Assembly: GCA_030827365.1 (NCBI GenBank)
Contig: JAUREO010000007.1
Span: 1-56,488, forward strand
From: Candidatus Poseidonia sp.
GTDB lineage: Archaea; Thermoplasmatota; Poseidoniia; Poseidoniales; Poseidoniaceae
DNA length: 56,488 bases
Reading direction: 5' to 3'
In this document: positions 1 through 8,106 of the stretch, in pieces
Numbering within the stretch: the first letter of the stretch is position 1
Layout of the letters: each line of letters begins with the position of its first letter
Translations under genes and position numbers: made by a program
Notes under the pieces: generated by a model
Seen by the model: only the letters and a program-made list of their open reading frames with translations
Databases searched by the model: none
What the model was told of the DNA's origin: nothing

Positions 1-99
1 TTGACCTTGACCTTGGCCTTGACCTTGGCCTTGACCTTGGCCTTGACCTTGTCCCTGACCTTGTCCCTGACCTTGGCCTTGACCTTGTCCCTGACCTTG
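1..99. repeat. Hexanucleotide tandem repeat encoding Gly-Gln dipeptides
   Basis: About sixteen copies of a 6-base unit (CTTGAC, CTTGGC or CCTGAC on the plus strand) run from the window edge to about 99. On the minus strand they read as alternating Gln and Gly codons in frame with the secreted protein at 1-600. Synonymous variants (CAA/CAG, GGT/GGC/GGA) are interspersed, so the array is not a perfect recent expansion. The array may extend beyond the window. Confidence 0.85.
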
Positions 100-600
100 A
101 TCTTCGGATTCGCCACCGCCTTCAGTGCCACCATCACCAGCGCCAGCACCAGATTCTGAGAAGTCTGGGTCGTATGCGTCTGGGATACCGTCACCGTCGG
201 AATCGGAGTATTCACCGTCGTTTGGGTCGTTTGGGAATTGGTCAACGTTGTCAGCCTTGCCATCACCGTCGGTATCGGAATTGTTAGGGTTGGTACCCTT
301 TGCATATTCCTGGGCGTTGGTTAGACCATCGCCATCAGGGTCTGCGTTTCCGTCACCGCCGTTGGTTGGGTTCAAGCCATTAGCTACTTCCCAACCGTCA
401 GGTAGTCCGTCACCGTCACTGTCCGCATTGTTCATGTTCGTACCTTGACTTTGTTCCTCTGCGTTTGTCAGACCGTCACCGTCCCAATCTGCACCACCGT
501 CTGATGGATCGAGAGGGTCAGAACCGTCCCCGCTCACAGCAGTAGCTGTTGAGAGAGCGAGGAATAAAGCCAATAGTATGCTCAATAATTTTGTTTTCAT
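1..600 (-). CDS. Secreted protein with calcium-binding-type Asp repeats and Gly-Gln tail (partial)
   Basis: The reading frame starts at ATG 600 and stays open for 200 codons to the left edge, so the C-terminus is missing. Residues 1-23 form a signal peptide (MKTK followed by a Leu/Ala-rich stretch and an Ala-Val-Ser-Gly cleavage-like region). Residues 30-150 hold about five Asp-rich loops of the form D-x-D-G-D-G-L with following Asn-Ala-x-E, which resemble thrombospondin type 3 or dockerin-like calcium loops. From about residue 165 the protein becomes a run of Gly-Gln dipeptides that continues past the window edge. It is probably an exported, calcium-binding surface protein; the Gly-Gln run is a flexible low-complexity linker or tail. 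The role is unknown. The leader of this gene resembles the leader of the small ORF behind it (see 635-651 and 855-871). Confidence 0.85.
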   Translation of the reverse strand, partial: MKTKLLSILLALFLALSTATAVSGDGSDPLDPSDGGADWDGDGLTNAEEQSQGTNMNNADSDGDGLPDGWEVANGLNPTNGGDGNADPDGDGLTNAQEYAKGTNPNNSDTDGDGKADNVDQFPNDPNDGEYSDSDGDGIPDAYDPDFSESGAGAGDGGTEGGGESEDQGQGQGQGQGQGQGQGQGQGQGQGQGQGQGQGQ

Positions 601-624
601 CTTTTTTCACTTCCTTTTTTTGTT

Positions 625-831
625 TTATACAATAGAGAACCCACTGTCCTCTCTCTCCGTCAACATTTGCTGGATAAGGCCAGCATCTGTGCCGGGAGAA
701 GAGCGACGCTGCACTTGACAGCGGCGCACGGCTCGCAAAACGTCAAAGGTTGCCATATTATACATTCCACTTATCTTAGGGAACTGTGGCGACGTCTTGC
801 TGTTTGTTGTGGTATTTTCCTCCGTTTTCAT
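625..831 (-). CDS. Possible small ORF, 68 residues, unknown
   Basis: This ORF (ATG 831, TAA 625) fills most of a 336-base gap between two minus-strand genes. It begins MKTEENTTT and has a basic middle (RAVRRCQVQRR), no hydrophobic segment and no recognisable domain. The start codon context copies that of the next gene downstream, including GTGAAAAAA just before the ATG and a hairpin 23 bases further up. This could mean a real co-regulated small gene, or only that the leader and first codons were duplicated and the rest is chance reading frame. The rest of the gap (832-936) shows only AT-rich sequence and the hairpin. Confidence 0.3.
   Translation of the reverse strand: MKTEENTTTNSKTSPQFPKISGMYNMATFDVLRAVRRCQVQRRSSPGTDAGLIQQMLTEREDSGFSIV
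635..651. repeat. Leader hairpin, copy 1 (imperfect)
   Basis: An inverted repeat with arms GAGAAC and GTCCTC (one mismatch) and a 5-base loop lies 34 bases upstream of the ATG at 600 on the minus strand. The sequence around it matches the second copy at 855-871: hairpin, then a GTGAAAAAA stretch, then ATGAAAAC at the start codon. It could be a 5' untranslated hairpin of the secreted-protein gene; it overlaps the 3' end of the small ORF at 625-831. Confidence 0.45.
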
Positions 832-854
832 CGTTTTTTCACGGGTTGTTCATA

Positions 855-871
855 GGGAACCCTGCGTTCCC
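855..871. repeat. Leader hairpin, copy 2 (perfect 6-base arms)
   Basis: GGGAAC, a 5-base loop and GTTCCC form a perfect inverted repeat 23 bases upstream of ATG 831 on the minus strand. It has the same arm and loop length as the copy at 635-651, and both are followed by GTGAAAAAA and then ATGAAAAC, indicating a duplicated leader of roughly 60 bases. Confidence 0.5.
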
Positions 872-936
872 TCTACCAAAGTCAACTCAATCCAGTGTAT
901 ATGAATACATCGATTTATTGAGTATCGTGTTCAACT

Positions 937-1704
937 CTATTTTCCATAATGTTGAAGGGTTGCTAACTCGATATCGAATTCATAGTCAAATGTTGTAGGA
1001 AGTAAAATCGATGCTTTTTGCTGCATAATGAACAAAGAAAGGAGACGGGCGAAGTGTTCATCTTCGATTTTATGAAGACGGTTGACACCATGGCCAAGTG
1101 AAGGCCCAAACACATTGTACGGTCTAAGTAAGCGTGATAATGCTACTTTTGTCGCTCGAATCGCATTTGACCCCTCTAAACTGGTTCGTTCAAAATTAGA
1201 GCCCAGACCCTCGATAAGGTCGCCTTGTTTGGCTCCTTTGGTTCCATGAAGGGCAATGATGCCGAGAATTATGAATTGATGTCGCTTTATGGTGTCCCAG
1301 CGATGAAAATCGCCGTAAAAACGATCTTCTAATTTCTGCAAGATATCTATGTCTTCGTTTGTGAGTTCAAAATCATCAACTCTTTTCTTTGGTTTTGCTG
1401 TGGCTTGTTCTTCTGAAAAAACATCAGCAAAATCTTTCCATTTATGTTCAGCCTCAATCCAGTAATCTAATTTCTCTGAAAAAATAGGGTCTGCCCCACC
1501 TCGAAGTTCCCAAAGCGTCCTGTGGAGTAACTCAGGAGCTACCCGCTCAAATGCTCCAGGATCGCGGCTAGAAATATAGTGCAATGCATTAAGGAATTTT
1601 TTATTCCGCTTGTCAATTCCCTTGTCTGCGGGCTCCTGCATCGTTTTATTGGAAACCGTGTTAGTTTTATTTTCTTTCTTTCGTGTGATTGTCAAATGTT
1701 CCAT
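937..1704 (-). CDS. Hypothetical protein, 255 residues, possible C-terminal winged helix
   Basis: I do not recognise the family. The first 30 residues are Lys/Asn/Thr-rich and probably disordered. Residues 35-110 are helical and charged. Residues 115-225 look like a compact helical domain; its later part (RATKVALSRLLRPY, followed by a short beta-like turn) resembles the recognition helix and wing of a winged-helix DNA-binding domain, but this is only a pattern impression. There are no membrane segments or signal peptide, so it should be cytoplasmic. ATG 1704 is the only good start; upstream is a T-rich stretch near 1743-1760. It is not tightly linked to its neighbours. Confidence 0.75.
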   Translation of the reverse strand: MEHLTITRKKENKTNTVSNKTMQEPADKGIDKRNKKFLNALHYISSRDPGAFERVAPELLHRTLWELRGGADPIFSEKLDYWIEAEHKWKDFADVFSEEQATAKPKKRVDDFELTNEDIDILQKLEDRFYGDFHRWDTIKRHQFIILGIIALHGTKGAKQGDLIEGLGSNFERTSLEGSNAIRATKVALSRLLRPYNVFGPSLGHGVNRLHKIEDEHFARLLSLFIMQQKASILLPTTFDYEFDIELATLQHYGK

Positions 1705-1821
1705 TTTTTTCCCTCATTTTTACGGTAAATTCCGCAAACTTTCACGGGGCACTTTTTTTTTGCCGTAATTCGTTGTCTACCTTCAAACTACGTAAACTGA
1801 TGACTTCTTATAAAGAATGAC

Positions 1822-2361
1822 TCAAAATTGCTTCATCATCGAGCGATGAAGCCCTATTTCACCTATGGAATACGGGTCATCAATGATGTTCCAACTAGAT
1901 TTTTTGTAAAAATTAACAGCGATTTCTCTTGCCTGCAAAAATCCCACTTTGGCTTTAAAATATGCTTTTCCTTCTTGTTCGAGAATATTGAGAATTTCCT
2001 TAGCATACCCTTTGTTTCGATGTTCTTCACATGTACCCATTTGACGGATTTGGACGGCTGGACGATACTTTTCATCATCAGAGACAAGTGGACCAAAGGG
2101 TGGAATGGCCGTTGCACCTGGGCCTCCATGATCTTTTCCTGCACCATCTGACTCGGGAGGGATAAGATGGAGTCGGCCGACCGCAATGATGGCTTGGCCA
2201 AGCGTGACGTAACAATGAATGGCTTCATGGTCATCATCAAGCCGTTCGCTACCCATGGGCATACCAATTGGTTGGCGCAGTATGGCGTATCGGGTAAAAA
2301 AGTATGCTTCGGGAATTTCTTCGTAAGGATAAATGGTGTGGTATTTGACGGAGTTTGACAT
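1822..2361 (-). CDS. GNAT-family N-acetyltransferase
   Basis: This 179-residue protein has the GNAT pattern: a central strand V-Q-I-R-Q-M-G-T followed by an acetyl-CoA loop of the type E-x-x-N-K-G-Y-A and the helix I-L-N-I-L-E, then a C-terminal N-F-Y-K-K-S-S-W strand typical of motif B. Such enzymes move an acetyl group from acetyl-CoA to an amine; the substrate is not predictable. An insertion rich in Gly/Pro/Asp (about residues 60-80) separates the N-terminal strands. The frame is open further upstream, but that extension overlaps the preceding gene and looks unlike protein. ATG 2361 shares one base with the stop of that gene (TGATG), suggesting translational coupling. Confidence 0.85.
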   Translation of the reverse strand: MSNSVKYHTIYPYEEIPEAYFFTRYAILRQPIGMPMGSERLDDDHEAIHCYVTLGQAIIAVGRLHLIPPESDGAGKDHGGPGATAIPPFGPLVSDDEKYRPAVQIRQMGTCEEHRNKGYAKEILNILEQEGKAYFKAKVGFLQAREIAVNFYKKSSWNIIDDPYSIGEIGLHRSMMKQF

Positions 2362-3200
2362 CAATAGAAACCACCGAAAAGCATCAACAATGCAAAAATA
2401 AAGAGGAACGGAAGGACAGAGAGTATTCCAGCGATTGTGACCATTCCAAAACCATACGCCGATGATTTTGTGAATGCTCGAACAGTAAATCCAATGTAAA
2501 TGAGGGGCATCACAAAACAAAGTGTATTGAATACATCATCTTGTCTTTGCAATTGTGCATTCATTTCCGCTTCTGCATCAATATCAATGGTATTGTATCC
2601 GAAATTGATTGTTTTGTTCGCTAACTCTTGCTCTTCAAACCATATGGTTTTATTTTCCATGTAATAATGCCCAATCGCTTTTTTTTCGTCTCGTTGTTGT
2701 TCATCTTCACAATCATAACAGTACGAATTGAAGTAAATTCTTCGGTCGTTCATTCCTGGTACCTCATAACACCATAGATTATAACTCATATTGCCTTGTG
2801 CCAAATAGCCGTTACAAAAGTCAAGGTATACTCCTTCATCCAAGTCCAAAACCATGGTAAAGGTCGAATTTTCAGATGATATTGATGTATCATGGTACCT
2901 ATTTGGCTCCTCATACCAATTTGGCTCAAACATTGCATTGATGCCACCAAAAGCAAACAATAACACAATGTAGAGAAGGAAACCAATGAGTATTCCCCAA
3001 GCAAAAGACGGCGGTTTCTTTTCAACAGGGGCAATATTATCCCATTGCTGGTTCCCTCCAGTGAGAATATTCTGCACCTCTCCAGAGAGAATGGGCTGCC
3101 CAGTCAAAGGAATTGAGATTGATGGCGGTATTGCCTGTTGTTCGATACCCGCAAATGTGAATGCCCCTTCGGGCTTTGGCGGGTCATCATCATCGGACAT
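2361..3200 (-). CDS. Membrane protein, 279 residues, unknown
   Basis: Starting at ATG 3200 (MSDDDDPPKP) the protein has an acidic N-terminus, a proline-rich stretch, one membrane segment near residues 65-85, an extracytoplasmic loop of about 110 residues with several Cys (CNGYL, LWCYE, CYDCED) and two or three membrane segments in the last 60 residues. The Cys-rich loop suggests disulfides outside the cell. The frame remains open 14 codons upstream, but the MSDDDD start is more natural. The stop overlaps the start of the GNAT gene by one base, so the two are probably one transcript. Function unknown. Confidence 0.8.
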   Translation of the reverse strand: MSDDDDPPKPEGAFTFAGIEQQAIPPSISIPLTGQPILSGEVQNILTGGNQQWDNIAPVEKKPPSFAWGILIGFLLYIVLLFAFGGINAMFEPNWYEEPNRYHDTSISSENSTFTMVLDLDEGVYLDFCNGYLAQGNMSYNLWCYEVPGMNDRRIYFNSYCYDCEDEQQRDEKKAIGHYYMENKTIWFEEQELANKTINFGYNTIDIDAEAEMNAQLQRQDDVFNTLCFVMPLIYIGFTVRAFTKSSAYGFGMVTIAGILSVLPFLFIFALLMLFGGFY

Positions 3201-3270
3201 GATAAGTATAGCATGGACCTCAATTTCAACATTTAGCCTCATTGAACAAGGTTATATGGAAAGTCGCGTT

Positions 3271-3280
3271 GAAATATGAT
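3271..3280 (+). promoter_or_regulatory. TATA-like box of tRNA-Cys
   Basis: GAAATATGAT is centred about 27 bases upstream of the mature 5' end of tRNA-Cys, the usual archaeal TATA distance. Assigned on position and AT content only. Confidence 0.4.
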
Positions 3281-3301
3281 TTCCGATTGGCTTGTCAATA
3301 T

Positions 3302-3375
3302 GCACGGATGTCAGAGTGGCTATGAGCGGGACTGCAGATCCTGAGACCGGAGTTCGAATCTCCGTCCGTGCTCCA
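3302..3375 (+). tRNA. tRNA-Cys (GCA)
   Basis: The cloverleaf closes with acceptor GCACGGA pairing TCCGTGC, a short D arm, anticodon stem CGGGA/TCCTG with loop CTGCAGA (anticodon GCA), a 4-base variable loop, and T arm CGGAG-TTCGAAT-CTCCG. The discriminator is T and the 3' CCA is encoded. There is no intron. It lies between the divergently oriented membrane-protein gene and the aminotransferase gene. Confidence 0.95.
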
Positions 3376-3405
3376 CGATTCAATAGATAGAAAATTGGTG
3401 ATACA

Positions 3406-4542
3406 ATGCCTCGAATGAACGAACGTCTTGGTGAGGTTGGAACGGGATTTGCTAAATTTCTTACCCCACCGTCGCCAGATGTCATTCGTTTTACCGTAGG
3501 TCAACCTGATTTTCCAACACCAGCATCGATTGTGCAAGCCGCCAAAGATGCTCTCGACCGTGGTGAGACGGCCTACACAAGACCACAAGGCAGTATTGAA
3601 TTATGTAAGGGAGTGGCAACGCACTTAGAACAGTATGGTATTGTTCGGGGCCATGATGACGTCCTCATTACTCCCGGTTGCAAGCAAGCACTGTTCTATG
3701 CCATGCTCACACTCCTCAATCCGGGTGATGAAGTCATTTTACTTTCACCCGCGTGGCCATCCTACGATGGTATGCTTCGACTACTCGGCGTTTCCCCTAT
3801 TCATGTGCCGGTTTACAAACACAATTATCATCCTGATTTTGAAGCCGTTGATTCAGCAATTTCTGAAAAAACGACTGCAATTATTCTCAATTCACCCAAC
3901 AACCCCACTGGAGCGGTATACACCCCTGCTGAAATTGAACGGTTAACAGCTCTTGCAGTCAAACACGATTTGTGGATCATTGACGACATGATTTATGCAA
4001 ATTTGACTTGGACCGAAGATGGTTACACTTCGCCTACACTTTTCGATGGTGGAAATGAACGCACCATATCGATTGGTGGATGGTCAAAAGGCTGGTCGAT
4101 GACAGGGTGGAGGCTTGGATGGATTACCGGACCAAGCGAAGTGATGAATAATGTCAAAACAATCAATGCGAGTTCTGCCACACACGTTCCAACGTTCCTC
4201 ATGCCAGCAGCACTTCACGCATTTGATTCAATGGAAAATGTTGAACAAATGAAACAGGAGTTTGCACGCAGGAGAAGTTTGATTCACAAAGGATTCCAAA
4301 CGCTACCTGGCGTTGAGGTTCCTGAACCAGAAGGTGCATTTTACATGTTCTGTGATGTACGGGGAACAGGGATGACAGATACTGAATTTGCTCTTCGAGC
4401 TATGGATGAAGCAAAGGTACAGTGTATACCAGGTTCACTCATGCCAGGCGGTGAAGGATTTATTCGAATCAGTTATGCAACCAGTGAAGACAATATCAAA
4501 GAAGGTGTCCGTAGACTCAAACAATGGCTTGAACAGCTTTGA
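3406..4542 (+). CDS. Class I/II pyridoxal-phosphate aminotransferase (aspartate aminotransferase-like)
   Basis: The 378-residue protein has the complete fold-type I aminotransferase pattern: N-terminal FTVGQPDFPTP, the ITPGCKQAL cofactor loop, NSPNNPTGAVY with the Asn and Pro that contact the cofactor, the IDDMIYANL Asp/Tyr pair, the catalytic Lys near residue 228 in SKGWSMTGWRLGW, and a C-terminal Arg in FIRISYA that binds the substrate carboxylate. It should transfer amino groups between an amino acid and a 2-oxo acid in the cytoplasm; aspartate, aromatic or branched substrates cannot be separated by eye. ATG 3406 is taken, but ATG 3415 sits at a better distance (about 11 bases) from the Shine-Dalgarno-like GGTGAT at 3398. 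Confidence 0.93.
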   Translation: MPRMNERLGEVGTGFAKFLTPPSPDVIRFTVGQPDFPTPASIVQAAKDALDRGETAYTRPQGSIELCKGVATHLEQYGIVRGHDDVLITPGCKQALFYAMLTLLNPGDEVILLSPAWPSYDGMLRLLGVSPIHVPVYKHNYHPDFEAVDSAISEKTTAIILNSPNNPTGAVYTPAEIERLTALAVKHDLWIIDDMIYANLTWTEDGYTSPTLFDGGNERTISIGGWSKGWSMTGWRLGWITGPSEVMNNVKTINASSATHVPTFLMPAALHAFDSMENVEQMKQEFARRRSLIHKGFQTLPGVEVPEPEGAFYMFCDVRGTGMTDTEFALRAMDEAKVQCIPGSLMPGGEGFIRISYATSEDNIKEGVRRLKQWLEQL

Positions 4543-4623
4543 TTCTACAATAAATTTGTTTTTGTTTGAAAAGCAATGTTTTCGCAGAGTCAGTTTGAAA
4601 TCGGAAGCGGACTAGCATAATCC

Positions 4624-6756
4624 ATGGCGGTTGATGAAACCGGGATTTCATTGAAAGATAGTGCCATCGCAGGCAATGCAACGGTCCATTCATCGAACAC
4701 AGGTATTGCTCAAATCAATCTTCAAGATTCTGCTATTGCTGGCGATGTAACCATTGTACAGAACACCATGGACACCGATGAGTTGATTGCCAAACTTCGA
4801 AACGAACTCAATCAATTCAATACTGGGGGAGTCGGATTCAAAATCCCTCAAGGTGGTTTTTCTAGACAAGACATTGAATCTCTCATCCCCCAATTGGTAC
4901 GAGACCCAAGTCCCTTACGCCAATTGCCAACACCCAACCTCGTTGAATTTGGTCGACTCTTAAGGGCGATGGCTCAACCACGATTGCTCTCATTTGTATC
5001 CCAACAATTACTCAGTCGCGAAGATGTCCAATCCTCACCTGAAAACTTGACTGCAGCCCATCTTCTGTGTGCAGATGCAGAAACCTCAGTCCTCCGACCA
5101 AAGGCCGCTCTACAACATGCCGACAGAGCATTCAGTATTGCCGATGAACACGGATTTGTTGACTTTGCAGCCTCAGCCCTCCACGCTGCCATCCGTTGTT
5201 GCAAAGAACTTGCCATCGACCGCATGACCTACGTCACACACGTCATGAATTATCTTGAAAAATATGGTGAATCACATGACCTCGCTGCTGCTTGGCTCCA
5301 CATCGCTCTCGGAGAACATCATGAAGGCGTGAAGGGTGGGCTTGCAGATCACCACGAATCCATGGGGCTTGACAGGGCACGAAAAGCAGGCGATATTGAG
5401 GCTCAAATTCTTGCATTGGTCTTGTCTGCCGACAATTCCTATTGGGTCATTCGAGAACATATTTGGCAGGACCTCATCAAATCAAGCGAAGACTATGGAC
5501 TTCGATTTTATTCCATGCTCATCAATCTCGCCGATTTTGTTCGACATGGGGAGTATGAACGATTACTCGCAGGTATTCGAACGATTCAACGCACTTCAAA
5601 GGAGGCGGGTCTCATCGAACTCGAAGTCATGGGTTCCCTGTTGCAACTTACTCAGGGCATTCACAACATCGTTGATAACTCAGCCGTGTCTCCGGCACAA
5701 AAATCATCACAAATACGTCAATTACTCAACGAGCCTCAAATCCTTGAAGCCGTCGACAGAATACTCACTGAAGGTTATCTTGGACTCGATGATGAACTCG
5801 TATTTTTCTTTGGCTTAATCACATTATCCAATCTATCATTGCCTCCTCAATGCCAAGCCTACTTGCAACTTGAACGACAAACGACTACTGTTTCAATACG
5901 TGCGATGCTACTCCTTCTTTCGGGAATTCGTGAAAATGGTACTTTCGACCAACGAATTTTGCGAAATGTAAAGAAAACACTTGTCGAAAAAGAAATTACG
6001 CTTGACCAACCCGTTTGGCGTTTATTTGAGTTGGCTTCAAAAAGTAAACAAGAACAAGTCATTACCCCCCAACAACGAGAACAATTTGTCCAAAGAAATC
6101 CTGTACCAGCTGATATTGGAAGATTTCTTTTTTGGTTTGTTGCTGCAGTTTGGTTGGTTGATATCGCAAAATATTCTAATCTCATTGACTTCTCATTCGC
6201 AGAAATCATTACAGAAGATGGAATGATTTTCGTCCCTATCTTGTTCATCGCTTCATACACCCTACGTAGCCTGCGAGCCTCAAAAATAACTGAGCTTAGA
6301 AGACAACAACAAAATCGGCCAGACCCTATCCCTTACCCCTACCATAAAACGACCATTTCAGAAGGAAATGAAATTCTCAATCTCTTCATCCATTGGGCGA
6401 GTTCATTGTATTTGACTTTCGTTTTTATTGCGATTTTGGCAAGTGATGGGGAACACATTTATGGTGAATTCTTCTATCGAATTGGCCTTTATAGTTCGTT
6501 TGTTCTCTATGTGTTGTTGACTCAAACCATTCACAATTCACACCAAATCTTGTTGATGTGGCGACGTTTTATTTCCCTCAACGTGTTGTTCATTGGAATT
6601 GCCTACTATATGTTCAACCAACACAGCGATTTCCAAGACATCCTTTTGCCTTGGCTCGTGATGATGTTGTTTGTTTTCCTTCTTTACCTTGGTAACAAAC
6701 AATCGATGATGAAAAAATACAGTGCTATGGTTCGTCATACGCAAGGGGGGATATGA
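4624..6756 (+). CDS. 710-residue protein: N-terminal DSAIAG repeats, helical repeat core, six membrane segments
   Basis: I do not recognise a named family. Residues 8-50 hold two copies of a short motif (DSAIAGNATV and DSAIAGDVTIVQN), which looks like a beta-type repeat also seen in other archaeal surface or signalling proteins. Residues 80-480 are alpha-helical with Ala/Leu spacing that suggests TPR-like repeats. Six hydrophobic segments follow at roughly 498-514, 533-549, 586-606, 617-636, 649-664 and 673-691, and the chain ends with a short basic tail. The long N-terminal part has no signal peptide and is probably cytoplasmic, with a C-terminal membrane anchor. The stop overlaps the next start (ATGA), so the two products are probably made together. 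Confidence 0.8.
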   Translation: MAVDETGISLKDSAIAGNATVHSSNTGIAQINLQDSAIAGDVTIVQNTMDTDELIAKLRNELNQFNTGGVGFKIPQGGFSRQDIESLIPQLVRDPSPLRQLPTPNLVEFGRLLRAMAQPRLLSFVSQQLLSREDVQSSPENLTAAHLLCADAETSVLRPKAALQHADRAFSIADEHGFVDFAASALHAAIRCCKELAIDRMTYVTHVMNYLEKYGESHDLAAAWLHIALGEHHEGVKGGLADHHESMGLDRARKAGDIEAQILALVLSADNSYWVIREHIWQDLIKSSEDYGLRFYSMLINLADFVRHGEYERLLAGIRTIQRTSKEAGLIELEVMGSLLQLTQGIHNIVDNSAVSPAQKSSQIRQLLNEPQILEAVDRILTEGYLGLDDELVFFFGLITLSNLSLPPQCQAYLQLERQTTTVSIRAMLLLLSGIRENGTFDQRILRNVKKTLVEKEITLDQPVWRLFELASKSKQEQVITPQQREQFVQRNPVPADIGRFLFWFVAAVWLVDIAKYSNLIDFSFAEIITEDGMIFVPILFIASYTLRSLRASKITELRRQQQNRPDPIPYPYHKTTISEGNEILNLFIHWASSLYLTFVFIAILASDGEHIYGEFFYRIGLYSSFVLYVLLTQTIHNSHQILLMWRRFISLNVLFIGIAYYMFNQHSDFQDILLPWLVMMLFVFLLYLGNKQSMMKKYSAMVRHTQGGI

Positions 6757-7430
6757 TGGTTTATCGAGTAACGCTAAAACACGCCCATGGAAAAATTTCA
6801 CATGAGGCTGTCATGGACTTAGTCAAAAGACTCGATGGCAATGAACATGCAGAATTCCGAATGACCGAGGATGGTATCCACTTCCAAACAGGGGATGCTG
6901 AAGCTGTCATCAGCCACAGCAGTGGAGAAATTGTCATCACTCCAGGTTCTCCATCACGCATTCGGGCGACTCGTATTGGGGAATTGTTGGTTGTTCCTGG
7001 CATGATTATGAACGCCCAAAACAAGAAGCGAAACAAGAAAGCAACCAATACAGCTACGATGGCGATGATGGCTACACTGGATGCTGACCCTGCGGATGTT
7101 CACAGCAACTTGTTTCCTGATATTAGTCCAGAAGAATGGGAAGGTATTCGAAACGCCATGGGGGTTGATGACGTACAAGAAATCATTTCGCCATTCGCCT
7201 CACATCAACCTGCGGAAGCGAGAACCATCGAACTCTCATCAAGTTTCACCATTCAAGCAGACCACTGGACACCTCCGCTCACATGGATGGGCAGACGAGG
7301 TAAAGATGCTGCTGAATACCTGAATTATCCCAAAGGTTCACCACAATTTTTTGTTCGACAATTACCCGTTGACCCATGGACAATCCTCTGGGATGAATCA
7401 ATGAAAGCGGGCGGAATTTCGTGGGATTAA
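6753..7430 (+). CDS. Hypothetical protein, 225 residues, coupled to the preceding gene
   Basis: ATG 6753 overlaps the stop of the 710-residue protein by four bases; a second ATG follows at once (6756). Residues 1-75 alternate strands and helices (TLKHAHGKI, GIHFQTGDAEAVISHSSGEIVI) and may be a small alpha/beta domain. Residues 85-105 are basic (QNKKRNKKAT), and the C-terminus is rich in Trp and Pro. No membrane segment or known motif is visible. The coupling suggests a partner of the membrane protein. The 3' end overlaps the convergent DUF2299-like gene by four bases. Confidence 0.75.
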   Translation: MMVYRVTLKHAHGKISHEAVMDLVKRLDGNEHAEFRMTEDGIHFQTGDAEAVISHSSGEIVITPGSPSRIRATRIGELLVVPGMIMNAQNKKRNKKATNTATMAMMATLDADPADVHSNLFPDISPEEWEGIRNAMGVDDVQEIISPFASHQPAEARTIELSSSFTIQADHWTPPLTWMGRRGKDAAEYLNYPKGSPQFFVRQLPVDPWTILWDESMKAGGISWD

Positions 7431-8071
7431 GCCCATTCGGAGGGGTCGAATCCACTACCAAAGGTTCGTTCCTCATCAATTTCGATTTCTTGAACATCGG
7501 TCATGTTTCCATCGTGTTCGGGTGTGGTGGTCTTTGCCCAATCGTCAACAGGACCTGGCTTTCCAACACCAGGCCCATAGGAGTATTTGATTTCATGAAT
7601 CAAGCCTAATTTTGCGAGCCATAATTTCCGAAGGGTGTTCATAAATTCATTTTTTGTTAAACCATCAAACCAGATGGGCAAACTGACATTGAATGCTTGT
7701 AGAGGGCCTGGCTTTTCTTTTCCATCATGCCCCATATGGATGCCCCAGTCGACACCTTGTCGAATGAGGTGAAGGCGGCTTTCATGGACCCATTCATCCC
7801 ATCCGTCCTTATCTTCTTCCATGTGTTGTGACATTTCATTTTGTTGTCCTTCATCCACCCTTGTCATGGAAGAAATCGCTACGAGATCGCGGTTGGTTGG
7901 AACGATAACCGCAAACATGTGTCCTTGGCCAGCAGAAGGGTATCGAATGAGAAAATGTGCTTGTGCCTTCTTATCTGGTTGGCTTCGAACCGTTAATCGC
8001 TCTTCGCCTATCCATTTCTTTAAGTTGTCAACGACCTCTGACCCATCCATCGTACCACTGGAAAACCTCAT
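7427..8071 (-). CDS. DUF2299-like protein
   Basis: The 214-residue protein has the layout I associate with DUF2299: an amphipathic N-terminal helix (NLKKWIGEE), a strand pair H-F-L-I-R-Y-P followed by a second strand, a helix containing R-L-H-L-I-R-Q-G-V-D-W-G, then a strand, and the signature I-W-F-D-G-L-T-K-N-E-F-M-N-T-L. The family match is from memory of this pattern. The function of the family is not known. The last 50 residues are acidic and probably disordered. It is cytoplasmic, and its stop overlaps the stop of the convergent gene. Confidence 0.75.
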   Translation of the reverse strand: MRFSSGTMDGSEVVDNLKKWIGEERLTVRSQPDKKAQAHFLIRYPSAGQGHMFAVIVPTNRDLVAISSMTRVDEGQQNEMSQHMEEDKDGWDEWVHESRLHLIRQGVDWGIHMGHDGKEKPGPLQAFNVSLPIWFDGLTKNEFMNTLRKLWLAKLGLIHEIKYSYGPGVGKPGPVDDWAKTTTPEHDGNMTDVQEIEIDEERTFGSGFDPSEWA

Positions 8072-8106
8072 CCCGTTTGAATGGTTTGGATTTCATATGA
8101 AGTTCA

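Noticed and set aside
1..99. Interpretation of the hexamer array as a CRISPR or origin repeat
   Set aside because: The units are in frame with a signal-peptide protein and differ at synonymous positions, so it is a coding repeat.
125..448. Plus-strand 107-residue ORF rich in Ser/Pro
   Set aside because: It is the antisense reading of the Asp-rich calcium-loop codons of the secreted protein at 1-600, which has signal peptide and coherent repeats.
2361..2520. N-terminal extension of the GNAT gene
   Set aside because: The added 53 residues overlap the coding part of the preceding membrane protein and lack GNAT features; ATG 2361 is coupled by TGATG.
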